Shown: positions 17,176-26,031 of the stretch, one piece after another | How the letters are laid out: each line of letters starts with the position of its first letter | Numbering within the stretch: the first letter of the stretch is position 1 | From: an uncultured Hyphomicrobiales bacterium | Lineage (GTDB): Bacteria > Pseudomonadota > Alphaproteobacteria > Rhizobiales > Ancalomicrobiaceae | Reading direction: 5' to 3' | NCBI GenBank assembly: GCA_903930435.1 | Contig: CAIYYN010000058.1 | Location: 1-64,000 of the forward strand | DNA: 64,000 nucleotides | Translations under genes and position numbers: made by a program | The notes under the pieces: model-generated | Databases searched by the model: none | The model's input: the letters and a program-made list of their open reading frames with translations, nothing else | Told to the model about the DNA's origin: nothing

Positions 17176-18720
17176 ATGAACGGTGCTGAAAGTCTGGTTC
17201 ACACTTTGCTGGCGAACGATGTTGATACATGCTTTGCCAATCCCGGAACCAGCGAGATGCATTTCGTCGCGGCGCTGGATCGCATCGATGGCATGCGGTG
17301 CGTACTGGGCCTGTTTGAAGGCGTTGTTTCGGGAGCCGCTGACGGCTATGCGCGGATGGCTGACAAGCCCGCAGCAACGCTTTTGCATTGTGGACCCGGC
17401 ATGGCGAACGCGATGGCCAATCTGCACAATGCGCAGAAGGCGCGTACGCCGATGGTCAATATTGTCGGCGATCAGGCGACCTATCACCGTCCCCTCAATG
17501 CGCCGCTGACGGCGGCGACCGCGACCTGGGCGGCTCCCTTTTCGGTCTGGATGGAAACGACGGTTGACCCGGCTGAAGTTGGGGCACGAGCCTCAGAGGC
17601 GGTCCGGGCAGCTCGGTCCGGAGCTGGTGGGATCGCGACCTTGATCCTGCCCTCGGATGCCTCCTGGGGCGATGGTGGCGTTGTTGCAGCCAAGCTGAAT
17701 GTGCCGGAACGCAGACGGATTGACGATGCAGCTGTTCAGGAAGCGGCCCGGTTGATCAAGGCAGGCAAGGCTGCCCTGTTGCTCGACGGGATCGCTCTGC
17801 GCGAAGAGGGACTGGCGCTTGCAGAACGCATCCGTCAGCACACCGGTGCAAGATTGCTGGCGCCGACGAGCGTTGCCCGCATTGAGCGTGGTCCGGGCCG
17901 TGCCGCCGTCGAACGCATTCCCTACGTCGTTGATGTCGCTCACGCAGCGCTGGCAGACGTCGGCAGTCTCATCATGGTTGGCGCCGAGCGTCCGGCGACC
18001 TTTTTCGCCTATCCCGGCAAGTCGGGCACGCCGGAGCCGGAAGAGGCCATCCGGCACAGGCTGGCCGCACCTGATGACGATGTCCTCGATGCGCTTGCCC
18101 GGCTCGCCGATGCATTGGGCGCGCCGCAGGCTGTCGTTGCCGATCATGGTCCGAGCCCGGAAATGCCAAAGGGCAAGCCAACCTCGCAAGGTTTTGCCCA
18201 GATGCTGACGAACGTGATGCCGGAGAACGCCATCATCGTGGACGAAGCCGTGAGTTTTGGCCGGGCCTTTGCCGCCAATACGGTGGCTGCACCGCGTCAC
18301 GACTGGCTGCAATTGACGGGCGGCGCAATCGGTATTGGTCTGCCGCTGGCCACGGGGGCGGCCCTCGGTGCTCCCGGGCGTCGTGTGATCACGCTTCAGG
18401 CTGACGGGTCAGCGCTCTACACAGTCCAGGCGCTCTGGACGCAGGCGCGCGCGAAGCTTGATGTCACGACGATCATCTTCTCCAACCGCGCTTACGCCAT
18501 CCTGCAAGGCGAATTCACCAATGTCGGTGTCGATGGTCCTCCGGGTGCGACCGCCATGGGCATGATGCAGCTGACAAATCCGTCGATTGACTGGATCAAG
18601 CTGTCCCAGAGTTTTGGTGTCGAAGCCGCACAAGCCCATACCCTTGAGGAATGCGCTGACCTAATCCTCGCTGCCGACCGGCGCGGCGGACCATTCCTGA
18701 TCGAGTTGTTGATCGACTGA
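17176..18720 (+). CDS. Thiamine diphosphate-dependent enzyme, acetolactate synthase large-subunit-like (IlvX type)
   Basis: A 514-residue ThDP enzyme with three domains: pyrimidine-binding (about 1-170), central (about 190-320) and diphosphate-binding (about 360-514). The activating glutamate is E48 in LFEGVVSGAADGYAR, and the metal and diphosphate site is at QADGSALYTVQ (near 409). It resembles the orphan acetolactate-synthase-like proteins often named IlvX more than true IlvB; no regulatory subunit ilvH follows and the FAD region looks reduced. It could be a 2-oxoacid decarboxylase or a C-C lyase. The ATG at 17176 has GGGGGAA just upstream and fits the family; an in-frame ATG at 17086 would add 30 unlikely residues. 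Confidence 0.82.
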   Translation: MNGAESLVHTLLANDVDTCFANPGTSEMHFVAALDRIDGMRCVLGLFEGVVSGAADGYARMADKPAATLLHCGPGMANAMANLHNAQKARTPMVNIVGDQATYHRPLNAPLTAATATWAAPFSVWMETTVDPAEVGARASEAVRAARSGAGGIATLILPSDASWGDGGVVAAKLNVPERRRIDDAAVQEAARLIKAGKAALLLDGIALREEGLALAERIRQHTGARLLAPTSVARIERGPGRAAVERIPYVVDVAHAALADVGSLIMVGAERPATFFAYPGKSGTPEPEEAIRHRLAAPDDDVLDALARLADALGAPQAVVADHGPSPEMPKGKPTSQGFAQMLTNVMPENAIIVDEAVSFGRAFAANTVAAPRHDWLQLTGGAIGIGLPLATGAALGAPGRRVITLQADGSALYTVQALWTQARAKLDVTTIIFSNRAYAILQGEFTNVGVDGPPGATAMGMMQLTNPSIDWIKLSQSFGVEAAQAHTLEECADLILAADRRGGPFLIELLID

Positions 18721-18740
18721 ACCCTTTGCCCGACATCGGC

Positions 18741-19286
18741 TTAGCGCCGGTCCTCTGCCAGCAATGGCCACGCCAGATCCTGCTCGGAGATGACGATGGG
18801 CGTTTCCGGCCAGACGATCCCGATGGCGGGGTCGTCGAACCGGAAGCCGCGCGCATGGCCGGGTTCAAAGATCCTGCCCATCTGGTAAAGCACGTCGGTC
18901 TGAGGCTCCAGCGTCAGGAAACCATGCGCGCAGCCTTCCGGGATCAATAATGCGTTTCCGGTATCGGCATCGAGATATCGACCTATCCAGTGCCGATACG
19001 TAGGCTCGTCCGGCCGCAAGTCGACGACACAGTCGAAAATGCGACCGCGAACGACCCGGACGACTTTCGCTTCCGCATGCGGCGCCTCCTGATAATGCAT
19101 GCCGCGCATGGTAAGCCGCTGATCATTGCGTGACAGATTGATCTGCTGCGAGCCAAATGTGAGCCCGGCGACGGCAAATTCCTCGGGGCAATAGGCCCGA
19201 GCGAAGAATCCGCGTTGATCGCGGTGCGGCTGGAGCTGTACCTCGATGACGCCAACAATCTCGGTCTTCACGAACAGCATTGGCAT
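18741..19286 (-). CDS. rfbC: dTDP-4-dehydrorhamnose 3,5-epimerase-like (RmlC/RfbC family)
   Basis: Cupin-fold sugar nucleotide epimerase, 181 residues. The catalytic histidine is H64 in MRGMHYQ, the phosphate-binding segment is RGFFARAYC, and the C-terminal FDDPAIGIVWP is typical. Family members epimerise C3 and/or C5 of 4-keto-6-deoxyhexose nucleotides. Here the three upstream genes point to a CDP-linked and C-methylated substrate, so the true substrate probably differs from dTDP-4-keto-6-deoxyglucose. It is last in the cassette, 26 bases after the methyltransferase, and converges on the ThDP enzyme with a 20-base gap. Confidence 0.85.
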   Translation of the reverse strand: MPMLFVKTEIVGVIEVQLQPHRDQRGFFARAYCPEEFAVAGLTFGSQQINLSRNDQRLTMRGMHYQEAPHAEAKVVRVVRGRIFDCVVDLRPDEPTYRHWIGRYLDADTGNALLIPEGCAHGFLTLEPQTDVLYQMGRIFEPGHARGFRFDDPAIGIVWPETPIVISEQDLAWPLLAEDRR

Positions 19287-19312
19287 TACCCGTTTTACGC
19301 CGAACCGTCAGC

Positions 19313-20548
19313 TCACAAAACCCTGGTTTGGGGAACGGCGACGACAAATTGACCTCCCCACTCCGACACATAACTGAGCGATGCGCAGATTTCTTCACAC
19401 AGGTTCCACGGCAATATCACAAGATAGTCTGGCCGGAAGGTCCGGATCTCGTCGGGAGACAGCACGGGAATATGGCTTCCCGGCAGCAGTTTGCCCTGCT
19501 TGGCCAGACTGCGATCAAAAACCTGGCCGATATCTTCCCGCGTGATGCCGCAGACATTCAGGAAGGTGTTGCCCTTCGCAGCTGCGCCATAGGCGGCAAT
19601 TGTCTTGCCGGCTAATTTTTCTTCAGCCAGAAAGGCCTTGAACGACGCCTTGACCTCATCCACACGCTCGGCAAACCCGGCGTAACCACTCAAGTCATCG
19701 AGCTTCGCCACCGATTCCTTCTCACGTAACAACCTGAGACGTTCGGTCTCCACATGATCTGCCGCTTCATGGCAGGCAAAGACGCGTAGCGAGCCACCGT
19801 GTGTCGGCCATTCCTCGACATCGAATACACGAAGCCTGGCGCTAGCCAGCACCTTTTCGACGCTGACCAGCGACAGGTAGGAATAATGCTCGTGGTATAT
19901 CGTGTCGAACTGGGTTTGCGCGATCAGATTGAGAAGATGCGGGAATTCAAAGGTCGCGACCCCGTCCGGGGTGAGCAGGATCGGAAATCCGGCGACGAAA
20001 TCCGCTATGTCTGGCACGTGGGCCAGGACATTGTTTGCTGCCATCAAATCCGCGCTGATGCCTTCGCTGGCAAGTCGCCTCGCCGTCTCACGTCCAAAAA
20101 ATGCGACATCTGTTGCCACGCCGCGGGCGCGTGCCACCTCGGCGACATTGGCTGCCGGTTCTATCCCCAGGACCGGAATGCCCTTGGCAACAAAGTGCTG
20201 CAATAGATAACCGTCGTTGCTCGCGATCTCGACGACGCGTGACGACGAACTCAATCCGAACCGCTCGGTCATGGCGTCAGCATACAGGCGCGCGTGCGCA
20301 ACCCAACTGTCGGAGTAAGATGAGAAATAGGCATAGTCGGAAAAGATGGCTTCCGGGGAAACGGGGTCTTCGGCCTGAACCAGAAAGCAGGATCCACAGA
20401 CGTAGACTTTGAGCGGATAAGCCTTGTCACGCCCTTCAGCCGCCTCTTCGGCAGTCAGATAGCTGTTTGCCAGCGGTGTCTCTCCGAGCTCGACAAATGT
20501 TGTTGTCAGTTCGCTCTTGCAGAACCGGCACTGGCGGAAGTCGGTCAT
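19313..20548 (-). CDS. SAM-dependent nucleotide-sugar C-methyltransferase
   Basis: A 411-residue methyltransferase of the TylCIII / NovU type, with three parts. The N-terminal zinc knuckle uses C7, C10, C51 and C54. The SAM-binding core has motif VVEIASNDGYLLQHF (near 105). The C-terminal domain (about 300-411, with GAAAKGNTFLN) is specific to sugar C-methyltransferases. Such enzymes add methyl to a carbon next to a keto group, usually C3 of a 4-keto-6-deoxy sugar nucleotide. The CDP-glucose dehydratase gene immediately upstream would supply such a substrate. This is the gene that makes the cassette different from plain CDP-deoxysugar clusters. Confidence 0.85.
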   Translation of the reverse strand: MTDFRQCRFCKSELTTTFVELGETPLANSYLTAEEAAEGRDKAYPLKVYVCGSCFLVQAEDPVSPEAIFSDYAYFSSYSDSWVAHARLYADAMTERFGLSSSSRVVEIASNDGYLLQHFVAKGIPVLGIEPAANVAEVARARGVATDVAFFGRETARRLASEGISADLMAANNVLAHVPDIADFVAGFPILLTPDGVATFEFPHLLNLIAQTQFDTIYHEHYSYLSLVSVEKVLASARLRVFDVEEWPTHGGSLRVFACHEAADHVETERLRLLREKESVAKLDDLSGYAGFAERVDEVKASFKAFLAEEKLAGKTIAAYGAAAKGNTFLNVCGITREDIGQVFDRSLAKQGKLLPGSHIPVLSPDEIRTFRPDYLVILPWNLCEEICASLSYVSEWGGQFVVAVPQTRVL

Positions 20549-20566
20549 AAAAGACAGAGCCTTTTG

Positions 20567-21643
20567 TTAGGGCATCCCGCAGTAGGCATCGATCTGGCCC
20601 AGCGTCACGGATCGCGCATCTGTCCCGGACAGGACGGTCGAATACCAGTCAGCAGTCCAGTCGATCAAGCGATCTCCCGTGACCCTGTCGCGCCAACCCA
20701 GATGGTCCCGGGATTTCGACGCATCTATGGCCAATTTGGACATCTCGATTGAGGCCTCGTCGTACCGAACATCGAAGCTGGCCGGTTTCCCAAGCGCCTT
20801 GAGAAGATGGAACGCCAATTCGCCAACTGTCAACGCACGCGCCGGTTCAGGGCCGAAATTCAGGGCAGGCGGCAAGGTCATGCCGGAGCCAAGCCCTTCG
20901 GCGTAAAGGAGATAACCTGCGATACAGTCGAGGACGTGCTGCCAGGGTCGCGTCGCTTCGGGCATCCGTAAGGTCAATTCAGTGTTCTGCATCACGGACC
21001 GAACGATGTCACTCACGATCCGGTCATACGAAAAATCGCCACCACCAATGACATTGCCGCCGCGTGCCGTCGCAACTCGCACATTTTGGTGCTCGAAATA
21101 GCTTGACCTGAAGCTTGCGGTTATCAACTCGACTGCTGCCTTGGAGGCTGAATACGGATCCTTGCCGCCGAGCCGGTCGTCTTCGGTGAAAGCCCTGTCG
21201 CCATTGGCGTTGCTGTAAACCTTATCGGTCGTGACAACGAGAACAGTGGTCAGCGATGATGCCGATCGCAGGGCCTGCAACAGATGGGTCGTGCCCATGA
21301 CATTGGTGGCCATCGTCTCGATTGGGTCGGCAATCGCCGCCCTGACAAGCGGCTGAGCCGCCAGATGCAGGACAATCTCCGGGTCAGCGGCCGTAACGGC
21401 CTTCTCGACTGATCGCCGGTCTTGCAGGTCTCCGATCATCGAATTGAGATCGGCATCAACCCTCGCCAACTCATATAGCGATGGCTGGGTATCGGGGGCG
21501 CGCGCGAAGCCAGTGACACGTGCGCCAAGTCGCGCCAGCCACAGGGCTGTCCATGCCCCCTTGAAGCCGGTGTGCCCGGTCAGGAAAACCCGCTTTCCAC
21601 GCCAGAAAGTCTGGTCTGGCAGTCGGCCCGGCGTCACCAGCAT
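20567..21643 (-). CDS. rfbG: CDP-glucose 4,6-dehydratase
   Basis: Converts CDP-glucose to CDP-4-keto-6-deoxyglucose using bound NAD; an extended short-chain dehydrogenase of about 358 residues. The nucleotide fold motif is [12 protein letters not shown] near the N terminus, and the catalytic YxxxK is in [11 protein letters not shown]. The start overlaps the end of rfbF, so the pair is coupled. A GTG at 21649 is in frame two codons earlier and is equally possible. The following gene is a C-methyltransferase. The 3-dehydratase rfbH, needed for 3,6-dideoxyhexoses, is missing. Confidence 0.92.
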   Translation of the reverse strand: MLVTPGRLPDQTFWRGKRVFLTGHTGFKGAWTALWLARLGARVTGFARAPDTQPSLYELARVDADLNSMIGDLQDRRSVEKAVTAADPEIVLHLAAQPLVRAAIADPIETMATNVMGTTHLLQALRSASSLTTVLVVTTDKVYSNANGDRAFTEDDRLGGKDPYSASKAAVELITASFRSSYFEHQNVRVATARGGNVIGGGDFSYDRIVSDIVRSVMQNTELTLRMPEATRPWQHVLDCIAGYLLYAEGLGSGMTLPPALNFGPEPARALTVGELAFHLLKALGKPASFDVRYDEASIEMSKLAIDASKSRDHLGWRDRVTGDRLIDWTADWYSTVLSGTDARSVTLGQIDAYCGMP

Positions 21644-22404
21644 TTCCACGGTGCCTTGCCGGTAGCCCAGAGGTGTTCCAACTGGGTCTTGTCGCGCAGC
21701 GTATCCATGGGACGCCAGAACCCCGTGTGTCGATAAGCCTGCAATTGCCCCGAGGCAGCCAGGTGTTCGAGAGGTTCGGCTTCCCAGGACGTCTGGTCGC
21801 CATCGATCAGATCAAGCACCGAGGGCTTCAGGACAAAAAAGCCGCCGTTGATAAAGACATTGTCACCGGGCGGCTTCTCGATGAATCGTTCGACACGGTC
21901 CCCGTCCAGCGATAGCGCGCCGTAGCGGCCCGGTGGCACGACTGCGGTCAGGGTTGCCTCGCGACCGTGGTTGCGATGAAAGGCAGTCAATGCCGTAATG
22001 TCGATGTCGGCCACGCCGTCGCCATAGGTAAAACAAAAGTCTTCGCCCGGTGTCAGATAATTGGCGACACGTTTCAGTCGACCGCCAGTCATAGAGGCGG
22101 CACCGGTGTCCACCAGTGTGACGCGCCAAGGCTCGGCAGTGGTCAGGTGATAATCGATCGTATTGTTGCGCGCATCAATTGTAACATCGGAATTATGCAG
22201 AAAGAAATTGGCGAAATATTCCTTGATCATATAGCCCCGGTAGCCGAGGCAGATGATGAAATCCGTAATCCCGTGAACGGCATAGATCTTCATGATATGC
22301 CAGAGGATCGGTCGATCACCGATTTCGATCATCGGTTTTGGGCGAAGATGGGACTCCTCGGAAATTCGGGTGCCCAATCCTCCTGCCAGGATGACCGCTT
22401 TCAT
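21634..22404 (-). CDS. rfbF: Glucose-1-phosphate cytidylyltransferase
   Basis: Makes CDP-glucose from CTP and glucose 1-phosphate, the first step of the cassette. The 256 residues match family length. The nucleotidyltransferase signature [10 protein letters not shown] is followed by [19 protein letters not shown] near the N terminus, and [13 protein letters not shown] contains the metal-binding aspartate. It is the first gene of the four-gene unit, preceded by about 217 non-coding bases that hold two inverted repeats. No glycosyltransferase or polymer export gene accompanies it in this window. Confidence 0.93.
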   Translation of the reverse strand: MKAVILAGGLGTRISEESHLRPKPMIEIGDRPILWHIMKIYAVHGITDFIICLGYRGYMIKEYFANFFLHNSDVTIDARNNTIDYHLTTAEPWRVTLVDTGAASMTGGRLKRVANYLTPGEDFCFTYGDGVADIDITALTAFHRNHGREATLTAVVPPGRYGALSLDGDRVERFIEKPPGDNVFINGGFFVLKPSVLDLIDGDQTSWEAEPLEHLAASGQLQAYRHTGFWRPMDTLRDKTQLEHLWATGKAPWKCW

Positions 22405-22479
22405 GAATCGCCCACTCTCGAGTTGATCCGTCTCGCGGGTGTATCAGCGTAATGCTTGAGTTCCAATAGGGATAGACAG

Positions 22480-22516
22480 CGTGATTTCCCGGCATCACGT
22501 AATGTTCGTCCGAACA
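22480..22516. promoter_or_regulatory. Two dyads upstream of the CDP-sugar cassette
   Basis: CGTGAT (22480-22485) with ATCACG (22494-22499), and TGTTCG (22503-22508) with CGAACA (22511-22516), are two perfect 6-base inverted repeats lying 75 to 112 bases upstream of rfbF. They are operator-like in size and position. They could also reflect the transcript end of the flp gene, though no T run follows. Confidence 0.35.
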
Positions 22517-22621
22517 GGCCGCCGGAACAGTTTGTTGCGCTTTCGAGGCAGGTCAGCGGCTCTTGTGCCGGAAATGATGCAGCGTCTGTTTGGGCATGCC
22601 CCTTGGCTTGGGATCAGACCG

Positions 22622-22834
22622 TCAGCCGAGTTTCGGATTGACCTTTCCTGCCAGATAGGTCCACTCGGCGCTCAATTGTGTGCCAAAATAAGACAGGCTA
22701 CCAATGATCCCAACTGATATCAGCGCCGCAATCAGGGCATATTCCATAGCAGTCGAACCGGAGTCATCCGACATGAACGATCGCAAGAGGCCGCTTGATT
22801 GGCAAAGGCGCCAACTTGTTCCTATTGACAGCAT
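22622..22834 (-). CDS. Flp/Fap-type (type IVb) pilin
   Basis: Small prepilin of about 70 residues. The prepilin peptidase site is SDDSG before STAMEY: cleavage after Gly leaves Glu at mature position +5 followed by Tyr, the Flp hallmark. A hydrophobic helix (ALIAALISVGIIGSLSYFG) follows. Known Flp pilins are assembled by the Tad/Cpa machine for adhesion. No tad or cpa gene is nearby, so this is an orphan copy or a pseudopilin-like relative. The ATG at 22834 has TTGAGG six bases ahead; a TTG at 22846 is the outer alternative. It directly follows mutT on the same strand and may be cotranscribed. The leader before SDDSG is long for Flp. Confidence 0.75.
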   Translation of the reverse strand: MLSIGTSWRLCQSSGLLRSFMSDDSGSTAMEYALIAALISVGIIGSLSYFGTQLSAEWTYLAGKVNPKLG

Positions 22835-22849
22835 CAGTGGCCTCAAGTT

Positions 22850-23251
22850 TCAGATCAGGTCCTGCAGGAACGGGATCAACGGCTCATCGGCGGGTGGCAT
22901 CGGATAGTCCCGTAATTTTGCCGGTCTGACCCACTTTAAAACCTGCCCCTCGCGAGCCGCTGGACTGCCCGTCCATCGTCTGCAGACCCATAGTGGCATC
23001 AACATATGAAAATCCGCATAACGAAACGACGCAAACGTCAGGGGTGCAAGACACTCGGTTTTAACGTCAATTCCGAGTTCTTCCTTAAGCTCTCTGATCA
23101 AGCACTCCTCAGGCGTTTCTTCCGCTTCGAACTTGCCTCCCGGAAATTCCCATAACCCGGCCATAGGCTTTCCAGCTGGCCGCTGTTGCAGCAAGATGCG
23201 ACCATCCGGATCAATCAAGGCAACCGCAGCTACGAGTAACAGTTTGGGCAT
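22850..23251 (-). CDS. mutT: 8-oxo-dGTP diphosphatase, Nudix family
   Basis: Removes oxidised dGTP from the nucleotide pool. The Nudix box is complete: [18 protein letters not shown] then KEELG, preceded by [18 protein letters not shown], as in MutT. From the ATG at 23251 the protein has 133 residues and starts [17 protein letters not shown], the usual family start. In-frame ATGs at 23263 and further upstream would overlap the end of argJ. The argJ-mutT pairing is common in alphaproteobacteria and suggests cotranscription. Confidence 0.9.
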   Translation of the reverse strand: MPKLLLVAAVALIDPDGRILLQQRPAGKPMAGLWEFPGGKFEAEETPEECLIRELKEELGIDVKTECLAPLTFASFRYADFHMLMPLWVCRRWTGSPAAREGQVLKWVRPAKLRDYPMPPADEPLIPFLQDLI

Positions 23252-23291
23252 CACGTGTTCCATTTCAAATGTGACGACGAGCGCTTGGCGG

Positions 23292-24533
23292 TCAGCTGCG
23301 GTAATCTCCATTGATTGCAACATATTCCTTGGTCAGGTCGCACGTATAGATCGTGTCTTCCGAAGTCCCAAGTCCGATATCGACACGAATTCGAACATGG
23401 TCGAGCTTCATGTGATCTGACGCAGCCGCTTCGGAATATCCGGCTGCCCTTTCGCCGGCCACTGCGACCTGTGTGTCGCCAAACCAGATCGCCAGAAGAT
23501 CACGATCGGCGGGTTCGCCGGCCTTGCCCACGGCCATGACGATTCGTCCCCAATTGGCGTCTTCACCGGCAATGGCGGTCTTCACCAGCGGCGAGTTGGC
23601 AATCGATTGGGCTATCCGGCGCGCCGAGGATTTGGACACAGCACCCGTGACCTTGACCTCGACAAACTTGCGCGCACCTTCGCCATCGCGTGCGACATAT
23701 TGCGCTAGCTCTAGCGTCAACGACTTCAGCGCAGCCCGGAAATCGGCCAGGCGTGGGTCCAAGGCTTCGCTGACGGGCGCTTGTCCGCGTGCAGCCGCCT
23801 TACCGGTCGCAAACAGCATGAGCGTATCGGAGGTGGATGTGTCGCCATCAACGGTGGTTGCATTGAAGCTGTCGACGACGGCTTCCGAAATCAGCGACTG
23901 GAGGACGGGTGCTGAAATTGCGGCATCGGTTGCGATGAACGACAGCATTGTTGCCATGTCGGGTGCAATCATCCCCGCACCCTTGGCGATTCCATTGATG
24001 ACAACCTCGATGCCATCAATCGCAACCGTGCGCGTGGCAACCTTCGGAAACGTATCCGTCGTCATGATCGCCTTGGCGGCTTCGATCCAGGGGCCGCTAT
24101 CGACGCGCGTGGCTGCGTCGGCAAGAACGCCTTCGAATTTTTGGGGATCAAGCGGTTCGCCGATCACACCTGTCGAGCCGATGAAGATTTCCTCAATCGA
24201 ACAGCCCGCCGCCCTTGAAGCAATTTCGGCTGTCACGGAAACCGTGTGCCGACCCTTCATGCCGGTGAATGCATTCGCATTGCCTGAGTTCACGACAAGC
24301 GCCCGGGCGGAACCCTGCGCCAGATTCTGGCGACACCAGTCGACAGGTGCTGAGGGGCACTTTGACGTAGTGAAGACGCCACCAACGGTCGTGCCCGGAT
24401 CGAAGACCATGAACAGAACGTCGGTCCGGTTCTTGTACTTGATCCCCGCTTCAGCCGTCGCAAATTTTACGCCTGGAACCGGTGGCATCTCAGGATAGGA
24501 CTTTGGCGCAAGTGGCGAGACGGCGTGGGACAT
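23292..24533 (-). CDS. argJ: Bifunctional glutamate N-acetyltransferase / N-acetylglutamate synthase
   Basis: Transfers acetyl from acetylornithine to glutamate and can also use acetyl-CoA, so the arginine pathway is cyclic. The 413 residues match the family. The precursor self-cleaves before the threonine of the MATML motif; here PDMATMLSF is intact near residue 190, with KGAGMIAP before it. [12 protein letters not shown] and [11 protein letters not shown] are also signature segments. It heads a unit with mutT and perhaps flp. About 174 bases of promoter DNA separate it from the terminator of the upstream parvulin gene. Confidence 0.95.
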   Translation of the reverse strand: MSHAVSPLAPKSYPEMPPVPGVKFATAEAGIKYKNRTDVLFMVFDPGTTVGGVFTTSKCPSAPVDWCRQNLAQGSARALVVNSGNANAFTGMKGRHTVSVTAEIASRAAGCSIEEIFIGSTGVIGEPLDPQKFEGVLADAATRVDSGPWIEAAKAIMTTDTFPKVATRTVAIDGIEVVINGIAKGAGMIAPDMATMLSFIATDAAISAPVLQSLISEAVVDSFNATTVDGDTSTSDTLMLFATGKAAARGQAPVSEALDPRLADFRAALKSLTLELAQYVARDGEGARKFVEVKVTGAVSKSSARRIAQSIANSPLVKTAIAGEDANWGRIVMAVGKAGEPADRDLLAIWFGDTQVAVAGERAAGYSEAAASDHMKLDHVRIRVDIGLGTSEDTIYTCDLTKEYVAINGDYRS

Positions 24534-24707
24534 GGCGAAAGCGCTCCGATAGTTGTTCTTTGAACGGGTTTATCGGTGAATGCCAACAGCCTCAAGACAG
24601 AACAACGCGACCTCTCCTTTTCCAGGCAGGATACATGCGCCCAATAATCACGATTGACCTTCAATACGTGCCGCAGTCGATGGGCGGTTGACAGTTGCTC
24701 TCACATG

Positions 24708-24733
24708 AAAAAAGGCGGATCCATTGACCCGCC
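24708..24733 (-). terminator. Rho-independent terminator after the parvulin gene
   Basis: Read on the minus strand, GGCGGGTC and GATCCGCC form an 8-base stem (one G-U pair) around an AATG tetraloop, followed by six Ts (complement of 24708-24713). It lies 28 bases past the stop of the peptidyl-prolyl isomerase gene. Confidence 0.8.
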
Positions 24734-24760
24734 TCTCTCTTCGTTTTCGCTTGGTGTCAG

Positions 24761-25603
24761 TCACTTCGCAGGCGCAGCAGGGCCTGCGAGAGCCGGATCC
24801 TTGATTTCGATCTTCACGTCTTTCTTCAAGTTTGCCAATGTCTCGGCAAATTTCTCGCCAACCATTGCCTGCCGAATCTGATCCTTGACCTGATCGAAGT
24901 CGGGGGCTTTCTGCTTGCGACGGTCTTCCAGCTTGATCACATGAAAGCCGAACTGGGTCTGAACCGGTTCCTTCGTGTACTCGCCGATCTGCAGCTTCTG
25001 GGCCGCTTCTTCAAACGGTGCGACCATGTCGCCAGCAGCAAAATAGTCGAGATCGCCGCCCTTGGCTGCCGAGCCCGGATCCTGGCTTTTCTCGGTCGCA
25101 AGCTTCGCGAAATCGCCACCTGCGTTCAACTGCTTGATGATGTCTTCCGCCTCTTCCTTGGTCTTCACAAGGATGTGACGCGCACGAAGCTCTTCCGGCG
25201 GCGTGAAGCCTGCAACTTCCTTGTCGTAACGCGCTTTCAGATCGGCGTCGGCGATCTTGGACTCCACATTGTCCTTGACGAATTGCGTGATCAGCAACTG
25301 CTGACGGATCGCCTCGAGCCGCGCAATGAACTCCGGCGACTTGTCCAGACCCAGTTTCGTGGCTTCGCCTGCCAGGATACGCATGTCAATCATCCGATCG
25401 AGAGCGGCACGCGGGCGGGCGGCTTCCGGCACCTGCTGAAGCTGTTGCCCGAGGCTTGCGATCAGGGTTTGAAGGTCTGTGTCCGTCAGGGCCTGACCAT
25501 TGACCGTTGCGATCACTTTATCCGTTGCAAGGGCGGGTCCAGTAAAACTGATGGCAGCACAAACAAATGCTGCGCCAATGGTAATCCGGGATAGACTGAA
25601 CAT
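24761..25603 (-). CDS. Exported peptidyl-prolyl cis-trans isomerase, parvulin (SurA-like) family
   Basis: Periplasmic folding factor of about 280 residues. A signal peptide ends near GPALA (about residue 26 from the ATG at 25603). It is followed by a SurA-type N-terminal helical domain and a PpiC/parvulin domain (about 130-235, with RARHILVKTKEEAEDI and FGFHVIKLEDRR). The C terminus is Lys- and Ala-rich. The ATG at 25603 has AAAGGA well placed upstream; a TTG at 25624 would put charged residues before the signal and is unlikely. It is divergent from secA, a sensible neighbour since its own export needs SecA. Confidence 0.9.
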   Translation of the reverse strand: MFSLSRITIGAAFVCAAISFTGPALATDKVIATVNGQALTDTDLQTLIASLGQQLQQVPEAARPRAALDRMIDMRILAGEATKLGLDKSPEFIARLEAIRQQLLITQFVKDNVESKIADADLKARYDKEVAGFTPPEELRARHILVKTKEEAEDIIKQLNAGGDFAKLATEKSQDPGSAAKGGDLDYFAAGDMVAPFEEAAQKLQIGEYTKEPVQTQFGFHVIKLEDRRKQKAPDFDQVKDQIRQAMVGEKFAETLANLKKDVKIEIKDPALAGPAAPAK

Positions 25604-25749
25604 CGTGCGTTTCCTTTTGTACAAACCAAAATATGACTGCTCCGGCCAGGTGCTTCGGTCCTTGCCAATCCCCTGACCTGAAAAGCCGCAAGCAAATGCC
25701 CGGCGACCTCATTTCAAACCGGGCCGGACAGTGGTCCACTCCGGCGAAG

Positions 25750-25778
25750 TTGACAACCCATTGCCCCACTCTTATCTC
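25750..25778 (+). promoter_or_regulatory. Candidate sigma-70 promoter for secA
   Basis: TTGACA (25750-25755), a 17-base spacer and TATCTC (25773-25778) fit the housekeeping consensus. Transcription would start near 25785 and give a leader of about 245 bases before the secA ATG. Confidence 0.5.
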
Positions 25779-25781
25779 TGC

Positions 25782-25811
25782 CCCGGCACTCCGTTACCCG
25801 GAGTTGCCGGG
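25782..25811 (+). promoter_or_regulatory. Strong hairpin at the 5' end of the secA leader
   Basis: CCCGGCACTCCG (25782-25793) pairs with CGGAGTTGCCGGG (25799-25811) over twelve bases with one bulged T and a 5-base loop. It falls at the predicted secA transcription start. A 5' stem of this kind may protect the message from decay or RppH, or act in regulation. No T run follows, so it is not a simple terminator. Confidence 0.5.
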
Positions 25812-26031
25812 AAAGTCACCCTGCTCACTGTCACTCCGTTATGTTTTGGTGACAGATGAAGTGGTAGGACTTCTCCGCACTTTATTGTCATGCGGATTGT
25901 CTTGAGGACGTAGACGCAGAATCCTGGACCGGAACAGAGGTTTTTCCAGACCTTCTGACGGGACAATTCGGCACTACCAAGGCGACCAATCCGGCAACTT
26001 CGCGTATTCGATCCTATAAGGAACGGCACCT

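Larger units (their letters stand above)
25604..26031. other. Divergent intergenic region holding the secA promoter and long leader
   Basis: A stretch of 428 bases between the parvulin and secA. It contains a likely secA promoter, a strong hairpin at the predicted transcript start and a second dyad (CCGGA 25724-25728 with TCCGG). I looked for an arrest-peptide ORF of the SecM kind in the leader and saw none: only tiny ORFs of three to seven codons occur. Confidence 0.6.

Noticed and set aside
25633-25905. Possible secretion-monitor (arrest) peptide upstream of secA
   Set aside because: The 90-codon frame has no signal sequence and no arrest-like C terminus, and it starts upstream of the predicted promoter.
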